A stretch of DNA of 64,000 nucleotides from Roseomonas haemaphysalidis (GTDB lineage Bacteria; Pseudomonadota; Alphaproteobacteria; Acetobacterales; Acetobacteraceae): contig NZ_CP061177.1 of assembly GCF_017355405.1 (NCBI RefSeq), forward strand, positions 2,525,001 to 2,589,000. The letters run 5' to 3'. Of this stretch, positions 36,639 through 45,683 are shown piece by piece. The number at the start of each line of letters is the position of its first letter. Positions within the stretch are counted from its first letter, which is position 1. The translations under genes were made by a program, and so were the position numbers. The notes beneath the pieces are model-generated. The model had not been told where the DNA came from. It searched no databases and was given only the letters and a program-made list of their open reading frames with translations.

Positions 36639-37324
36639 TCTTCGGCGCTTTCCGCCAGCGCCACGTCCATCAGCCGCTCCAGCACCTCGGGCTCCTGGGC
36701 GCCGGCGATGGCGTGGCCGCCGCCCTGGGCCCCGTGCTTGCCGGACATGACGAAGCAGGGCACGCCGTTGATGCCCAGCCGGTGGGCGCGCAGGTTCTCG
36801 GCATGCACCGCCTCGGCTTCCACCCCGCTGGCCAGGAAGCGCCATGCGGCTTCCCGTTCGAAGCCGGCGAGCACGGCCAGGCGCGTCAGGACCGAAGGGT
36901 CGGCGATGTCGTGCCCTTCGCTGAAATAGGCGGTGAAGATCAGGTCCACCAGCGTGTCCGCGCTGCCCTGCTGCGCGGCGAAGCGGACCAGCCGATGCGC
37001 ATCCACCGAAGGCGGCACCCGGCGCTGCAGGTCGAAGCGGAACGTGATGCCTTCGGCCAGTCCCAGTTCCGTCAGGGTGCCGTGCAGGCGGCGGGCCCGT
37101 TCCTCGCCGCCGAACTTCCGCATCATGTAGTCGTGGCGCTGCATGCCGCTGCCGCCGATATCGGGGTTTAGCAGAAACGGGCGCCAGCGCAGTTCGGCCC
37201 TGATGTCGGACCGTCGGGCCAGCGCCCGCCGCAGGCGGCGGATGCCGAGAAAGCACCAGGGGCAGACGAGGTCGAACACCACTTCGATGTCGAGCTGTCC
37301 GGCGGGGGGCGAGATCAGGTTCAC
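36635..37324 (-). CDS. DsbA-family (FrnE-like) thiol oxidoreductase
   Basis: Probable cytoplasmic thiol-disulfide oxidoreductase. The 229-residue protein has a thioredoxin-fold CxxC as VCPWCFLGIRR at about residues 20-30. A helical insert and the cis-Pro region HRLGINGVPCFVM follow. There is no signal peptide, which favours the FrnE/2-hydroxychromene-isomerase-like branch over periplasmic DsbA. It converges on mfd, with the two stop codons overlapping in CTAG at 36635-36638. Confidence 0.9.
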   Translation of the reverse strand: MNLISPPAGQLDIEVVFDLVCPWCFLGIRRLRRALARRSDIRAELRWRPFLLNPDIGGSGMQRHDYMMRKFGGEERARRLHGTLTELGLAEGITFRFDLQRRVPPSVDAHRLVRFAAQQGSADTLVDLIFTAYFSEGHDIADPSVLTRLAVLAGFEREAAWRFLASGVEAEAVHAENLRAHRLGINGVPCFVMSGKHGAQGGGHAIAGAQEPEVLERLMDVALAESAED

Positions 37325-37388
37325 GGTTCACATCATAGATCGGATCGGTTTTCAGGCCATAGCAGAGGCATTTCCTTCATGATCCGTG

Positions 37389-37423
37389 AGGAATCAGTCT
37401 TGTACGCTTGAGTCCTGACTCCT
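37389..37423. repeat. Imperfect inverted repeat in the 137-base gap before the DUF457 gene
   Basis: AGGAATCAG (37389-37397) faces CTGACTCCT (37415-37423) with one mismatch. The gap has lower G+C than its surroundings. Weak promoter-like boxes (TTGTAC 37400-37405, TAGTTT 37423-37428) overlap it. It may be an operator or a terminator for neither clear gene. Confidence 0.3.
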
Positions 37424-37461
37424 AGTTTGAGCGACGACAACCAAGGTTTTGGCCGCACAGC

Positions 37462-38079
37462 ATGATGGCGGGTTCGCATATCGCCCTGGGTGCGGCCGCA
37501 TGGTTCGTCGTGGCCCCGCGCTTCGGCATGCCGGTGCTGGAGCCCGTGTCGCTCGGCCTCGCCGTGTTCGGCGCACTGTTGCCTGATATTGACCATCCCA
37601 AGTCCTGGATCGGCAAGCGCGTGTGGCCGGTATCGGCCGTATTCGCCCGCGCCTTCGGGCACCGCGGGCTTTCCCATTCGCTGCTGGCCATTGCCGCCTG
37701 CCTGGCGCTGTTGCTCAGCCCACTGCTGCCTGTGCGTTTCAGCGCGCCCCTCGTGGTGGGCTATCTGTCGCATCTGGCAGCGGACCTGCTCACCCCGGCG
37801 GGGCTTCGCCTGGCGTGGCCCCTGAAGGGGACCTGGGCGCTGCCGCTGTGCCGGACCGGCTCGCCCTTTGAGCCGCTGGTCGTGGCACTGATGCTGTCCT
37901 GGGCCTGGGGCAACACGACCGAGCGGTTCGACCTGCGGGCAGGACTGCGGGAAAGCGGAATCTGCCGCCTGTTGGGCAACGAGTTGCCTTCGCTCTGCGC
38001 ACTTCCGCCGGCGGCGGCCGAGGCGCGGCGCCGCGTGGCCTCGCTGGGCGTGCAGGCGGGGGCGGAGCACGCCCCCTGA
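37462..38079 (+). CDS. DUF457/YdjM-family inner-membrane metal-dependent hydrolase-like protein
   Basis: A membrane protein with family-typical His/Asp motifs. The 205-residue product has GSHIALGAAAWFV at the start and LLPDIDHPKSWIGKR (D-x-D-H-P). Next come FGHRGLSHSLLAIA (HRG-x-xHS) and GYLSHLAADLLTPAG (H-x-x-D). Several hydrophobic helices lie between. These are the DUF457 metal-binding signatures, but no substrate is established. It starts at ATG 37462 or 37465. tRNA-Ser lies 6 bases past its stop on the other strand. Confidence 0.88.
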   Translation: MMAGSHIALGAAAWFVVAPRFGMPVLEPVSLGLAVFGALLPDIDHPKSWIGKRVWPVSAVFARAFGHRGLSHSLLAIAACLALLLSPLLPVRFSAPLVVGYLSHLAADLLTPAGLRLAWPLKGTWALPLCRTGSPFEPLVVALMLSWAWGNTTERFDLRAGLRESGICRLLGNELPSLCALPPAAAEARRRVASLGVQAGAEHAP

Positions 38080-38085
38080 AGCCTT

Positions 38086-38175
38086 TGGCGGATGGGGTGG
38101 GATTCGAACCCACGGTAGGCTTGCACCTACGGCGGTTTTCAAGACCGCTGCCTTAAACCACTCGGCCACCCATCC
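38086..38175 (-). tRNA. tRNA-Ser (anticodon TGA)
   Basis: On the minus strand the acceptor GGATGGG pairs with CCCATCC and the anticodon loop CTTGAAA holds TGA. A long variable arm (GTAGGTGCAAGCCTAC) marks it as a serine tRNA. The T arm is GGGTTCGAATCCC. Discriminator G and an encoded CCA occupy 38089-38086. Confidence 0.97.
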
Positions 38176-38180
38176 AGGTA

Positions 38181-38209
38181 CTGACTTTGTGCCATGGCGA
38201 TTGCATAAC
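38181..38209 (+). promoter_or_regulatory. Putative promoter of the LpxR-like gene
   Basis: CTGACT (38181-38186) and CATAAC (38204-38209), with 17-base spacing, lie 64 bases before ATG 38274. Each matches 4 of 6 consensus bases. Confidence 0.45.
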
Positions 38210-38273
38210 CTGCCCGGCACGGCGCGCCGCGCTTTCTCCGTCCCTACCGCGACGCTCCGAAGAAGGAAAGTCC

Positions 38274-39323
38274 ATGCGTCAGACACCCCCGCTGCTGCTG
38301 TCCTTGATGTTGACGGCGGGCATGGCCACCGGGGCAGTGGCCCAAGGCCTCGCGCCGGCCACCACGGCGGCCCCGCCGGTGATCGCGCCCGATCAGGCCC
38401 CGCCGCCCGATCCCTATGGCACGCTGACCTTCGCGACGGAGAATGACGTCTTCGGCGGCGGCACGGACCGCTATTATACCAACGGCCTGTTGCTGTCCTA
38501 CCGCTCGCCCTCGGCCGACCTGCCGCGGCCACTGGCCTGGCTGAACGACCAGCTGGAATGGGTGCTGGGGCCCGGCACGTTGCGCTGGGGCGCGGCGGTC
38601 GGCCAGAACATCTACACTCCGCAGGATACCTACCGCAGCAATCCCGACCCGCGTGACCGGCCTTATGCCGGCTACCTGTATGGCTCCGTCAGCCTGAGCC
38701 GGATCACCGAGCTGACGTCCCGCACGGTGGAGCTTCAGCTCGGCGTCGTTGGGCCGGCGGCGCTGGGCGAGCAGGTGCAGAACAACTACCACCGCCTGCT
38801 CAACATCCGCCGGGTCGACGGGTGGGACTACCAGTTGAAGGACGAAGCGGCCGTGACCGCGATCTACGAGCAGAAGTGGCGGGTGCCGATGGGCACCGTC
38901 GCCGGCTTGCAGACCGAGGTGGTGCCGTCGGTTTCCGCATCCATCGGCAACGTGCAGACCTATGCCGCGGCCGGCGGCACCGTTCGCATCGGCCACGGGT
39001 TGGATTCAGATTTCGGCCCGCCGCGCATCCGCCCCGGCCTGTCCGGCTCGGGCTGGGTGCAGCCGCGCGAAAATTTCGAATGGTATGTCTTCGCGGGGTT
39101 GGAAGGCCGGGCCGTGGGGCGGGACATCTTTCTGGACGGCAACACCTTTCGCGACAGCCGAAGCGTCGACAAGCGCATCTTCGTGGGCGATTTCCAGACC
39201 GGCGTGGCCGCGGTGTATCGCGGCGTGCGCGTCGCTTTGACGCAGGTCTGGCGGTCGGAGGAATTCTACGGCCAGTCCGGGCGGCAGAAGTTCGGCTCGC
39301 TCAGCGTGTCCTTTCGCTTCTGA
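38274..39323 (+). CDS. LpxR-family lipid A deacylase (DUF2219)
   Basis: Outer-membrane beta-barrel enzyme family that removes acyl chains from lipid A. The 349-residue protein has a signal peptide (MRQTPPLLLSLMLTAGMATGAVA). The family opening TFATENDVFGGGTDRYYTNG contains the conserved Asn-Asp pair. YNNYH-like QVQNNYHRLLNI supplies the likely catalytic His. Alternating strands end in a terminal Phe (SLSVSFRF), as barrels do. ATG 38274 follows AAGGAAAG. Together with the ArnT-like pair at 22-25 kb it hints at lipid A remodelling; specificity is inferred. Confidence 0.9.
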   Translation: MRQTPPLLLSLMLTAGMATGAVAQGLAPATTAAPPVIAPDQAPPPDPYGTLTFATENDVFGGGTDRYYTNGLLLSYRSPSADLPRPLAWLNDQLEWVLGPGTLRWGAAVGQNIYTPQDTYRSNPDPRDRPYAGYLYGSVSLSRITELTSRTVELQLGVVGPAALGEQVQNNYHRLLNIRRVDGWDYQLKDEAAVTAIYEQKWRVPMGTVAGLQTEVVPSVSASIGNVQTYAAAGGTVRIGHGLDSDFGPPRIRPGLSGSGWVQPRENFEWYVFAGLEGRAVGRDIFLDGNTFRDSRSVDKRIFVGDFQTGVAAVYRGVRVALTQVWRSEEFYGQSGRQKFGSLSVSFRF

Positions 39324-39390
39324 CCGGATCGTCGGCGGTGCCGCATAGCCCCCGTTGTCGCCGGCCCGCCGGGCGTGGCATGGCTGCGGC

Positions 39391-40362
39391 ATGCTGAACC
39401 GCCGCCTGCTTTTCCGAGTCGGAGCCGCCGCCCTGGTGGCGGGTGGCCCGGCGAACGCCGCGACGGCCAGCTTTCCCGAGTTCCTGGCCGATGTCGGCGC
39501 CGAGGCACGGCAAGGCGGCGTTTCGGCCGCCACCCTGCAGCGTGCCTTTGCCGGCATCCGCGCCAACGAGCGCGTGTTGCAGCTGGACCGCCGCCAAGCC
39601 GAGTTCACGCTGAGCTGGGAGCAGTACCGGGACGGCCGGATCAACCAGCAGCGCATCGACGGCGGACGCAAGGCCTTCGCGCAGAACCAGCCGATGCTGG
39701 ACGCCATCGCCAGCCGCTATCCGGTCAACCCGCGCGTGGTCGTGGCGGTCTGGGGCCTGGAAACCAGCTACGGCGGCTTCACGGGCACCTTCAACACCAT
39801 CGAAGCCCTGGCGACCCTGGCCTGGGACGGCCGGCGCGCCGCCTTCTTCCGGGCGGAGCTGCTGGCGGCGCTGCGCATCCTGGAGCAGGGCGATGTCACG
39901 CCCGACCGCATGCGGGGCAGCCACGCCGGCGCCATGGGGCACCCGCAATTCATGCCGACCAGCTTCGAGCGGCTGGCGGTGGATTTCGATGGCGACGGCC
40001 GGCGCGACATATGGGACAGCCGGGCCGACGCTCTGGCTTCCATCGCGAACTACCTGGCGCGCAACGGCTGGCAGGGCGATGAGCGTTGGGGGCGGGAAGT
40101 GCTGCTGCCCCCTGGCTTCGACCCCACCCTGGCCGGGCGCGACAACCGCCGGCCGCTTGCCGAATGGCTGAAGCTCGGCGTCACCGCAGCCGATGGATCG
40201 GACCTGTCATCGGGCGGCGCGATGGAGGCGGCGATCCTGCTGCCGGCCGGTGCCGGCGGGCAGGCCTTCGCCGTGTACCGCAACTTCGATGTCATCCGCC
40301 GCTACAACCCGTCCGACTTCTATGCCCTGGTGGTCGGCCTGCTTTCGGATCGCGTTGCATGA
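39391..40362 (+). CDS. MltB-like lytic murein transglycosylase
   Basis: Cleaves peptidoglycan glycan strands in the periplasm. The 323-residue protein has a signal peptide ending GGPANA. The SLT_2 domain has its catalytic Glu at about residue 124 in VAVWGLETSYGGF. AMGHPQFMPTSF and DFDGDGRRDIW also match. No lipobox is present, so it is probably soluble. I use ATG 39391 because residues before it (from ATG 39355) are not signal-like. The stop overlaps the rlpA start as ATGA. Confidence 0.93.
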   Translation: MLNRRLLFRVGAAALVAGGPANAATASFPEFLADVGAEARQGGVSAATLQRAFAGIRANERVLQLDRRQAEFTLSWEQYRDGRINQQRIDGGRKAFAQNQPMLDAIASRYPVNPRVVVAVWGLETSYGGFTGTFNTIEALATLAWDGRRAAFFRAELLAALRILEQGDVTPDRMRGSHAGAMGHPQFMPTSFERLAVDFDGDGRRDIWDSRADALASIANYLARNGWQGDERWGREVLLPPGFDPTLAGRDNRRPLAEWLKLGVTAADGSDLSSGGAMEAAILLPAGAGGQAFAVYRNFDVIRRYNPSDFYALVVGLLSDRVA

Positions 40363-41264
40363 CCCCTGCCAGCCGCTGTCTTGTGTTGCTGCTGCCTTTG
40401 CTGGCCGCCTGCACCCCCGCCAAGCCACCGGCCCCGGTGGAGCCGCCCCGCTACGTGGTGGGCGAGCCCTACCAGATGGGCGGCACCTGGTCCTACCCGC
40501 GGGAGGACTTCGCGCTGCGGGAAACCGGATTGGCCACCGTGGTCGCCGATGCCCGCGCCGGGCGCCTGACCGCCGATGGCGAGGTGTACGATCCCGATTG
40601 GCTGACCGCCGCGCACCGCACCCTCCAGCTTCCGGCCATCCTGGTTGTCACGAACCTGGAAAACGGGCTGGAACTGCGTGTGCGTGTCAATGACCGCGGC
40701 CCCGCCCAGGCGGGGCGGCTGCTGGCCCTGTCCCGCCGTGCGGCCGAGCTGCTGCGGGTGCAGCCCGGTGGTACCCAGGTGGCCATCTCCGTGGATGGCG
40801 ATGCCTCGCGCGCCCTGGCCGCCGGGTTGCCGCAGCCCGACGCCATGCGGATCGCCATCGCCACCGCGCCGCGCGAAACGCTGCAATCGGAAAGCCTCGC
40901 GCCGCCGCCGGGATCGCGCGCCGCCGACCGCGTGCGGCAGGCGCCCGCGGCCCGCAGCTTCGTGGCACCTCTGGCCGAAGCCACCGCCGCCTCCGCCACC
41001 CCGCAGCGACTGCCCGAGGCGGTGGACCAGGGAATGGCCCGGCCGGGGCAGCTCTACGTGCAGGGAAGCACCTTCACGGCGCGCGAGGCGGCGCAGCGCC
41101 AGGCGGCCCGGATGTCGGGCGCGCGGGTCGAGGCCTTCGGCCCCGGGCGGCGGCCGGAGTATCGCGTGCGCCTCGGACCCTTCGCATCGGTGTCGCAGGC
41201 CGATCAGGGGCTTGAGATCGCCCGCCGGTCGGGCGTATCGGAAGCACGCATTCTGGTTGACTGA
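40359..41264 (+). CDS. rlpA: RlpA-family septal lytic transglycosylase lipoprotein with SPOR domain
   Basis: Acts on peptidoglycan at the division site. The 301-residue protein has a lipoprotein signal with lipobox LLAAC (Cys about 18). The double-psi beta-barrel domain has ETGLATVVADAR, then LTADGEVYD and LTAAHRTLQLP with the His, and VRVNDRGPA with the Asp. A variable linker and a C-terminal SPOR domain follow (GQLYVQGSTFTAREAAQRQA to the end). SPOR domains bind denuded glycan at septa. It is coupled to the mltB-like gene and followed by a D,D-carboxypeptidase gene. Confidence 0.93.
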   Translation: MTPASRCLVLLLPLLAACTPAKPPAPVEPPRYVVGEPYQMGGTWSYPREDFALRETGLATVVADARAGRLTADGEVYDPDWLTAAHRTLQLPAILVVTNLENGLELRVRVNDRGPAQAGRLLALSRRAAELLRVQPGGTQVAISVDGDASRALAAGLPQPDAMRIAIATAPRETLQSESLAPPPGSRAADRVRQAPAARSFVAPLAEATAASATPQRLPEAVDQGMARPGQLYVQGSTFTAREAAQRQAARMSGARVEAFGPGRRPEYRVRLGPFASVSQADQGLEIARRSGVSEARILVD

Positions 41265-41284
41265 GTTGAGGGGGGAGTTCCGCC

Positions 41285-42496
41285 ATGCCGCTACGCCGTG
41301 AATTACTCGGTGGCACCGCCGCCGCGCTGGCGACCGCCACGCTGGCGGGACCGGCGATGGCGCAGCGCGCGCCGGGCCGCGGCCGGGCCGCCGCTCCCGC
41401 CGCGCCGGCCAGCAGCCCGGCCAGCACGCCGCTGGGCCCGGTGGATACCCAGGCCCGGCAGGCGATCATCGTGGATGCCGACACCGGTGCCACCCTGCTG
41501 GAAAAAAGCGCGGACGAACGGATGCATCCGTCGTCCATGTCCAAGCTGATGACGATGTACGTGGTCTTCGACCTGCTGAAGCAGGGCCGGTTGAAGATGG
41601 ACCAGACCTTTCCCGTCAGCGAGCGCGCGTGGCGGATGCAAGGCTCCAAGATGTTCGTGGAGCTCGGTTCGCAGATCAGCATCAACGACCTGGCGCATGG
41701 CGTGATCGTGCAATCCGGCAACGATGCCTGCATCGTGCTGGCCGAGGGCATCAGCGGCAGCGAGCAGCAGTTCGCCGAGTTGCTGAACGAGTACGGCAAG
41801 CGGATCGGCCTCAAGGACAGCACCTTCCGCAACGCGACCGGCTGGCCCGACCCCGAGCACCTGATGACCTGCCGCGACCTGTCCACCCTGGCGCGCCGGC
41901 TGATCAACGACTTCCCGGAATACTTCAACCTGTACAGCGTGCGCTCCTTCCAGTGGCACGGCATCAGCCAGGAAAACCGCAATCCGCTGCTCGGCCGCGT
42001 CGCCGGCGCCGACGGGCTGAAGACCGGCCATACCGATGAGGCCGGCTACGGCCTGACCGGCACCGTCAAGCGCGGCGACCGCCGGCTGATTCTGGTGGCC
42101 AACGGCATGACCTCCATGCGCATGCGCGGCGAGGAAACCGAGCGGCTGATCGAATGGGGCTTCCGCGAGTTCGAGAACGCCGTGCTGTTCAAGGCTTCGG
42201 ATACCGTCGAGGCGGCACCGGTCTATCTGGGCGATCGCGCCACGGTGCCGCTGGTCGGCGGCCGCGACCTGGTGCTGACCCTGCCGCGGCAGTGGCGCCG
42301 CAACCTGACGGTGAAGCTGCGCTACGACGGCCCCGTGCCGGCGCCGATCGCCAAGGGGCAGGAGATCGGTCAACTGGACATTTCCGGCCAGGGCGTGCCG
42401 CCGATGGTGTTGCCGCTTTATGCCGGCGTGGACGTCGCCAAGCTGGGCGTGCTGTCGCGCATCCCGGCGGTGATCGGGCGGTGGGTGTCTGGCTGA
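41285..42496 (+). CDS. D-alanyl-D-alanine carboxypeptidase (PBP5/DacC-like)
   Basis: Trims the terminal D-Ala from peptidoglycan stem peptides. The 403-residue protein has an export signal (RRELLGG then a hydrophobic stretch to AMAQ) and an Ala/Pro linker. The three penicillin-binding motifs are SxxK as SMSK (about 84-87), SGN in IVQSGNDAC and KTG in DGLKTGHTD. A C-terminal PBP5 beta domain follows, LGDRATVPLVGGRDLVLTLP. The ribosome site is GGGGAG upstream of ATG 41285. tmk follows after 4 bases. Confidence 0.95.
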   Translation: MPLRRELLGGTAAALATATLAGPAMAQRAPGRGRAAAPAAPASSPASTPLGPVDTQARQAIIVDADTGATLLEKSADERMHPSSMSKLMTMYVVFDLLKQGRLKMDQTFPVSERAWRMQGSKMFVELGSQISINDLAHGVIVQSGNDACIVLAEGISGSEQQFAELLNEYGKRIGLKDSTFRNATGWPDPEHLMTCRDLSTLARRLINDFPEYFNLYSVRSFQWHGISQENRNPLLGRVAGADGLKTGHTDEAGYGLTGTVKRGDRRLILVANGMTSMRMRGEETERLIEWGFREFENAVLFKASDTVEAAPVYLGDRATVPLVGGRDLVLTLPRQWRRNLTVKLRYDGPVPAPIAKGQEIGQLDISGQGVPPMVLPLYAGVDVAKLGVLSRIPAVIGRWVSG

Positions 42497-42500
42497 TCCG

Positions 42501-43127
42501 GTGCCGGCCCGCTTTATCACGCTGGAAGGCGGGGAGGGTGCTGGCAAGACCACCCTCTCGCTGCGCCTCGCCACCGCTCTTGCCGCCGCGGGCGTGCCGG
42601 TGCTGCGCACCCGCGAGCCCGGTGGTGCTCCCGGTGCCGAGGCCCTGCGCGCCCTGATGCTGCACGGCGGCGTGGCCTGGGACCCGGTGGCCGAGGCCAT
42701 GCTGATGTTCGCGGCGCGGCGCGAGCACGTGGCCAAGACCATCCGGCCGGCGCTGGATGCCGGCATCTGGGTCGTGTGCGACCGCTTCGCTGATTCGACG
42801 CTCGCCTACCAGTGCCACGGGCATGGGTTGGACCGCACCGTGTGGCAGCGGCTGGCGGAGGTCGCGTTGGACGGCTTTGCCCCTGACCTGACCTTGGTGC
42901 TGGACCTGCCGCCCGATGCGGGCATGGCCCGCGCATTGTCCCGCGGGGCGCCGGACCGGTTCGAACGGATGGGGGCGGCGTTCCATGCCCGGGTGCATGC
43001 CGCGTTCCTCGCCATCGCCGAGGCCGAGCCGGAGCGCTGTGCCGTGCTGGACGCGGCCCAGCCGCCGGACGCGGTATTCGCCGCCGCTGCCTCGGCCGTG
43101 GCTGCCCGCCTGGGGATCGCGCTGTGA
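42501..43127 (+). CDS. tmk: Thymidylate kinase
   Basis: Phosphorylates dTMP to dTDP. The 208-residue protein has the P-loop TLEGGEGAGKTTLSLRLA at residues 7-24, the DRF motif in VCDRFADSTLAYQ and TREPGGAPG. It starts at GTG 42501, 4 bases after the carboxypeptidase stop. Its stop overlaps the holB start as GTGA. The tmk-holB pair is widespread. Confidence 0.97.
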   Translation: MPARFITLEGGEGAGKTTLSLRLATALAAAGVPVLRTREPGGAPGAEALRALMLHGGVAWDPVAEAMLMFAARREHVAKTIRPALDAGIWVVCDRFADSTLAYQCHGHGLDRTVWQRLAEVALDGFAPDLTLVLDLPPDAGMARALSRGAPDRFERMGAAFHARVHAAFLAIAEAEPERCAVLDAAQPPDAVFAAAASAVAARLGIAL

Positions 43128-44131
43128 GCCTTCCCCCCGAACCGCGCGCCAACCCGGACCTGTTCGGTCACCAGGATGCCGCGCGCATGCTGGCGGAGGC
43201 CGCCGGGGCAGGGCGCCTGCACCATGCGTGGCTGCTGACCGGGCCACGCGGCGTCGGCAAGGCGACCCTGGCTTACCGCTTCGCCCGCTGGCTGCTGGCC
43301 GGCAGCCCGCCGGGCGAGGAGCCGTTGTTCGTCCCCCCTGGGGATCCGGCCTTTCGCCGCGTGGCGGCGGGGGCGCATGCGGACCTCAGGGCCCTGGTGC
43401 CAAATGCCGGCGACAAGGGCGTGAAGATGATGATCCGGGTCGACGAGGTGCGCACGGTGCCGCGCTTCCTCAGCCTGACGGCCGCCGAGGGCGGCTGGCG
43501 CATCATCCTGGTCGAGCAGGTCGAGGCCATGAACCCGGAAGCGCAGAACGCGCTTCTGAAGACATTGGAAGAACCGCCGCCCCGGGCGCTGCTGCTGCTG
43601 ACCACCAGCGCCCCGGACCGCCTTCTGCCGACCATCCGCAGCCGTTGCCGTCGGATCGACCTGTTTCCCCTGTCCGACGCCGCCATGACCGGCGTGCTGG
43701 GCCACTGGCTCCCCGACATGGCGGAGGCGGATCGGCAGGGGCTGGCTCGCATCGCCGGTGGCGCCCCCGGCCGGGCCCTGGAACTCGCGGAAGGCGAGGG
43801 GCTGGCCATGCAGGCCGAGGTGGACGGCTTTCTCCGCACCCTGCCACGCCCCGACCCGCGAGGGCTGCACCAACTGGCCGACCGCCTGGCCGGCAAGCGC
43901 GACGGCAGTGCGTTGATTACCTTTATCGAGCTGCTGCGCGCCTCTTTGGCGCTGGCGGTGCGCGAGGCGGCGCGGGGCGGTGCCGTCGCGCCCTATCTGG
44001 CAGCGCGGCCGCTTGCCGAGTGGGCGTCGCTGTGGGACACCCTCGGCCGGCTGGCCGATGAGACCGAGACCTTGAACCTGGACCGCAAGCAGGCGGTCCT
44101 GAGTGGTTTGTCTCGCCTGGCCTCGCGCTGA
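43124..44131 (+). CDS. holB: DNA polymerase III delta-prime subunit
   Basis: Clamp-loader subunit in replication. The 335-residue protein has an AAA+ fold with a modified P-loop, LTGPRGVGKATLAYRFARW, and the sensor/SRC motif TIRSRCRRIDLFPL. The VEQVEAMNPEAQNALLKTLEEPP core is characteristic. GTG 43124 overlaps tmk. metG follows with a 7-base gap, the usual tmk-holB-metG-tatD order. Confidence 0.95.
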   Translation: MSLPPEPRANPDLFGHQDAARMLAEAAGAGRLHHAWLLTGPRGVGKATLAYRFARWLLAGSPPGEEPLFVPPGDPAFRRVAAGAHADLRALVPNAGDKGVKMMIRVDEVRTVPRFLSLTAAEGGWRIILVEQVEAMNPEAQNALLKTLEEPPPRALLLLTTSAPDRLLPTIRSRCRRIDLFPLSDAAMTGVLGHWLPDMAEADRQGLARIAGGAPGRALELAEGEGLAMQAEVDGFLRTLPRPDPRGLHQLADRLAGKRDGSALITFIELLRASLALAVREAARGGAVAPYLAARPLAEWASLWDTLGRLADETETLNLDRKQAVLSGLSRLASR

Positions 44132-44138
44132 GGACCTG

Positions 44139-45683
44139 ATGAGCATGACGACCGAGCGGCGCTTCTACCTGACGACGCCCATCTATTACGTGAATGACAA
44201 GCCGCATATCGGCCACGCATACACCTCGCTGGCCGCTGATGTCCTGGCGCGCTGGAAGCGGATGTCGGGCGAGGCGGTGCACTTCCTGACCGGTACGGAT
44301 GAGCACGGCCAGAAGGTCGAGAAAGCCGCCGAGGCGCGCGGGATGGATCCGCAGGCTTTCACTGATCAGGTCAGCCAGGCATTCCGCGACCTCGCGGAGC
44401 GGATGAACTTTTCCAACGACGATTTCATCCGCACCACGGAAGAGCGTCACAAGACAGCTTGCGCCGCCCTGTGGAAGCGGTTGGAGGAGCGCGGCCAGAT
44501 TTATCTGGGGCATTACGAAGGCTGGTACGCGGTGCGCGACGAGGCCTTCTATGGACCCGACGAGATCACCGAGAAGGATGGCCAGAAGTTCGCCCCGACC
44601 GGCGCGCCGGTGGAGTGGGTGAGGGAGCCCTCCTACTTCTTCCGCCTGTCCGCATGGCAGGACTGGCTGCTGCAATACTACGAGGATCATCCCGACTTCA
44701 TCGGCCCGCAGAGCCGGCGCAATGAGGTGATGAACTTCGTCAAATCTGGCCTGACCGACCTGTCCATTTCCCGCACGTCCTTCAAGTGGGGCGTGAAGGT
44801 GCCGGGCGACGAGGCCCATGTGATGTACGTCTGGCTCGACGCCCTGACGAACTACATCACGGCGCTTGGCTATCCCGATGAAGACACGGAGCTTTGGCGT
44901 TTCTGGCCGGCCAACGTGCACTTCGTGGGCAAGGATATCGTCCGGTTCCACGCCATCTATTGGCCGGCGTTCCTTCATGCCGCCGGTTTGCCGGTGCCGC
45001 ATCGGGTGTTCGCGCATGGCTGGTGGACCAACGAAGGCCAGAAGATCTCCAAGTCGCTCGGCAACGTCATCGATCCGTTGCAGTTGATCGACGCCTACGG
45101 TCTTGATCCCGTACGCTTCTTTCTGATGCGCGAAGTTCCCTTCGGTAACGATGGAGATTTCAGCCGCAAGTCATTGATGCAGCGTTTGAACAGCGAGCTG
45201 GCCAATGATCTTGGCAATCTGGCGCAGCGGACACTTTCGCTGATCCAGCGCAATTGCGAGGCCATGTTACCGGCAGCCGCCGACATCTCCGGGGCGGATG
45301 CGGTGCTGATGACGCCGTTGGAAACCCTCGTCGCCACGGTGAATGACCAACTGGATCGCCAGGAATACCATCTGGCGCTGGAGGAGGTCTGGAAGAACAT
45401 CCGGGCCGCCAATCTCTACATCACGCAGCAGCAGCCCTGGGCCCTGAAGAAAACCGATCTCCCCCGCATGAACGTTGTCCTGCGGCATCTCCACACGGCG
45501 CTCCGTGCCTACGCGACGGTGCTGCTTCCCTTCATGCCACAGACGATGAACAGCCTGCTGGACCAGCTCGCGGTGCCCGGCGATGCCCGGCTCCTGGCTT
45601 CTCTTGGAAGCCCAGTCGAGGCAGGCACGGTGCTGCCGGCTCCAACGCCTTTGTTCCAGAAAATTCAGGACGATGCTGCCTGA
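44139..45683 (+). CDS. metG: Methionyl-tRNA synthetase
   Basis: Charges tRNA-Met. The 514-residue protein has PIYYVNDKPHIGHAYTSLAAD (HIGH motif), a catalytic domain with short connective peptide, and KISKSLGN (KMSKS motif). The anticodon-binding helices follow. There is no C-terminal tRNA-binding extension. I choose ATG 44139, after GAGGAC; ATG 44145 is also possible. From this gene to 47.3 kb the G+C drops to about 53-58% and codon choice is relaxed, unlike holB just upstream. Confidence 0.97.
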   Translation: MSMTTERRFYLTTPIYYVNDKPHIGHAYTSLAADVLARWKRMSGEAVHFLTGTDEHGQKVEKAAEARGMDPQAFTDQVSQAFRDLAERMNFSNDDFIRTTEERHKTACAALWKRLEERGQIYLGHYEGWYAVRDEAFYGPDEITEKDGQKFAPTGAPVEWVREPSYFFRLSAWQDWLLQYYEDHPDFIGPQSRRNEVMNFVKSGLTDLSISRTSFKWGVKVPGDEAHVMYVWLDALTNYITALGYPDEDTELWRFWPANVHFVGKDIVRFHAIYWPAFLHAAGLPVPHRVFAHGWWTNEGQKISKSLGNVIDPLQLIDAYGLDPVRFFLMREVPFGNDGDFSRKSLMQRLNSELANDLGNLAQRTLSLIQRNCEAMLPAAADISGADAVLMTPLETLVATVNDQLDRQEYHLALEEVWKNIRAANLYITQQQPWALKKTDLPRMNVVLRHLHTALRAYATVLLPFMPQTMNSLLDQLAVPGDARLLASLGSPVEAGTVLPAPTPLFQKIQDDAA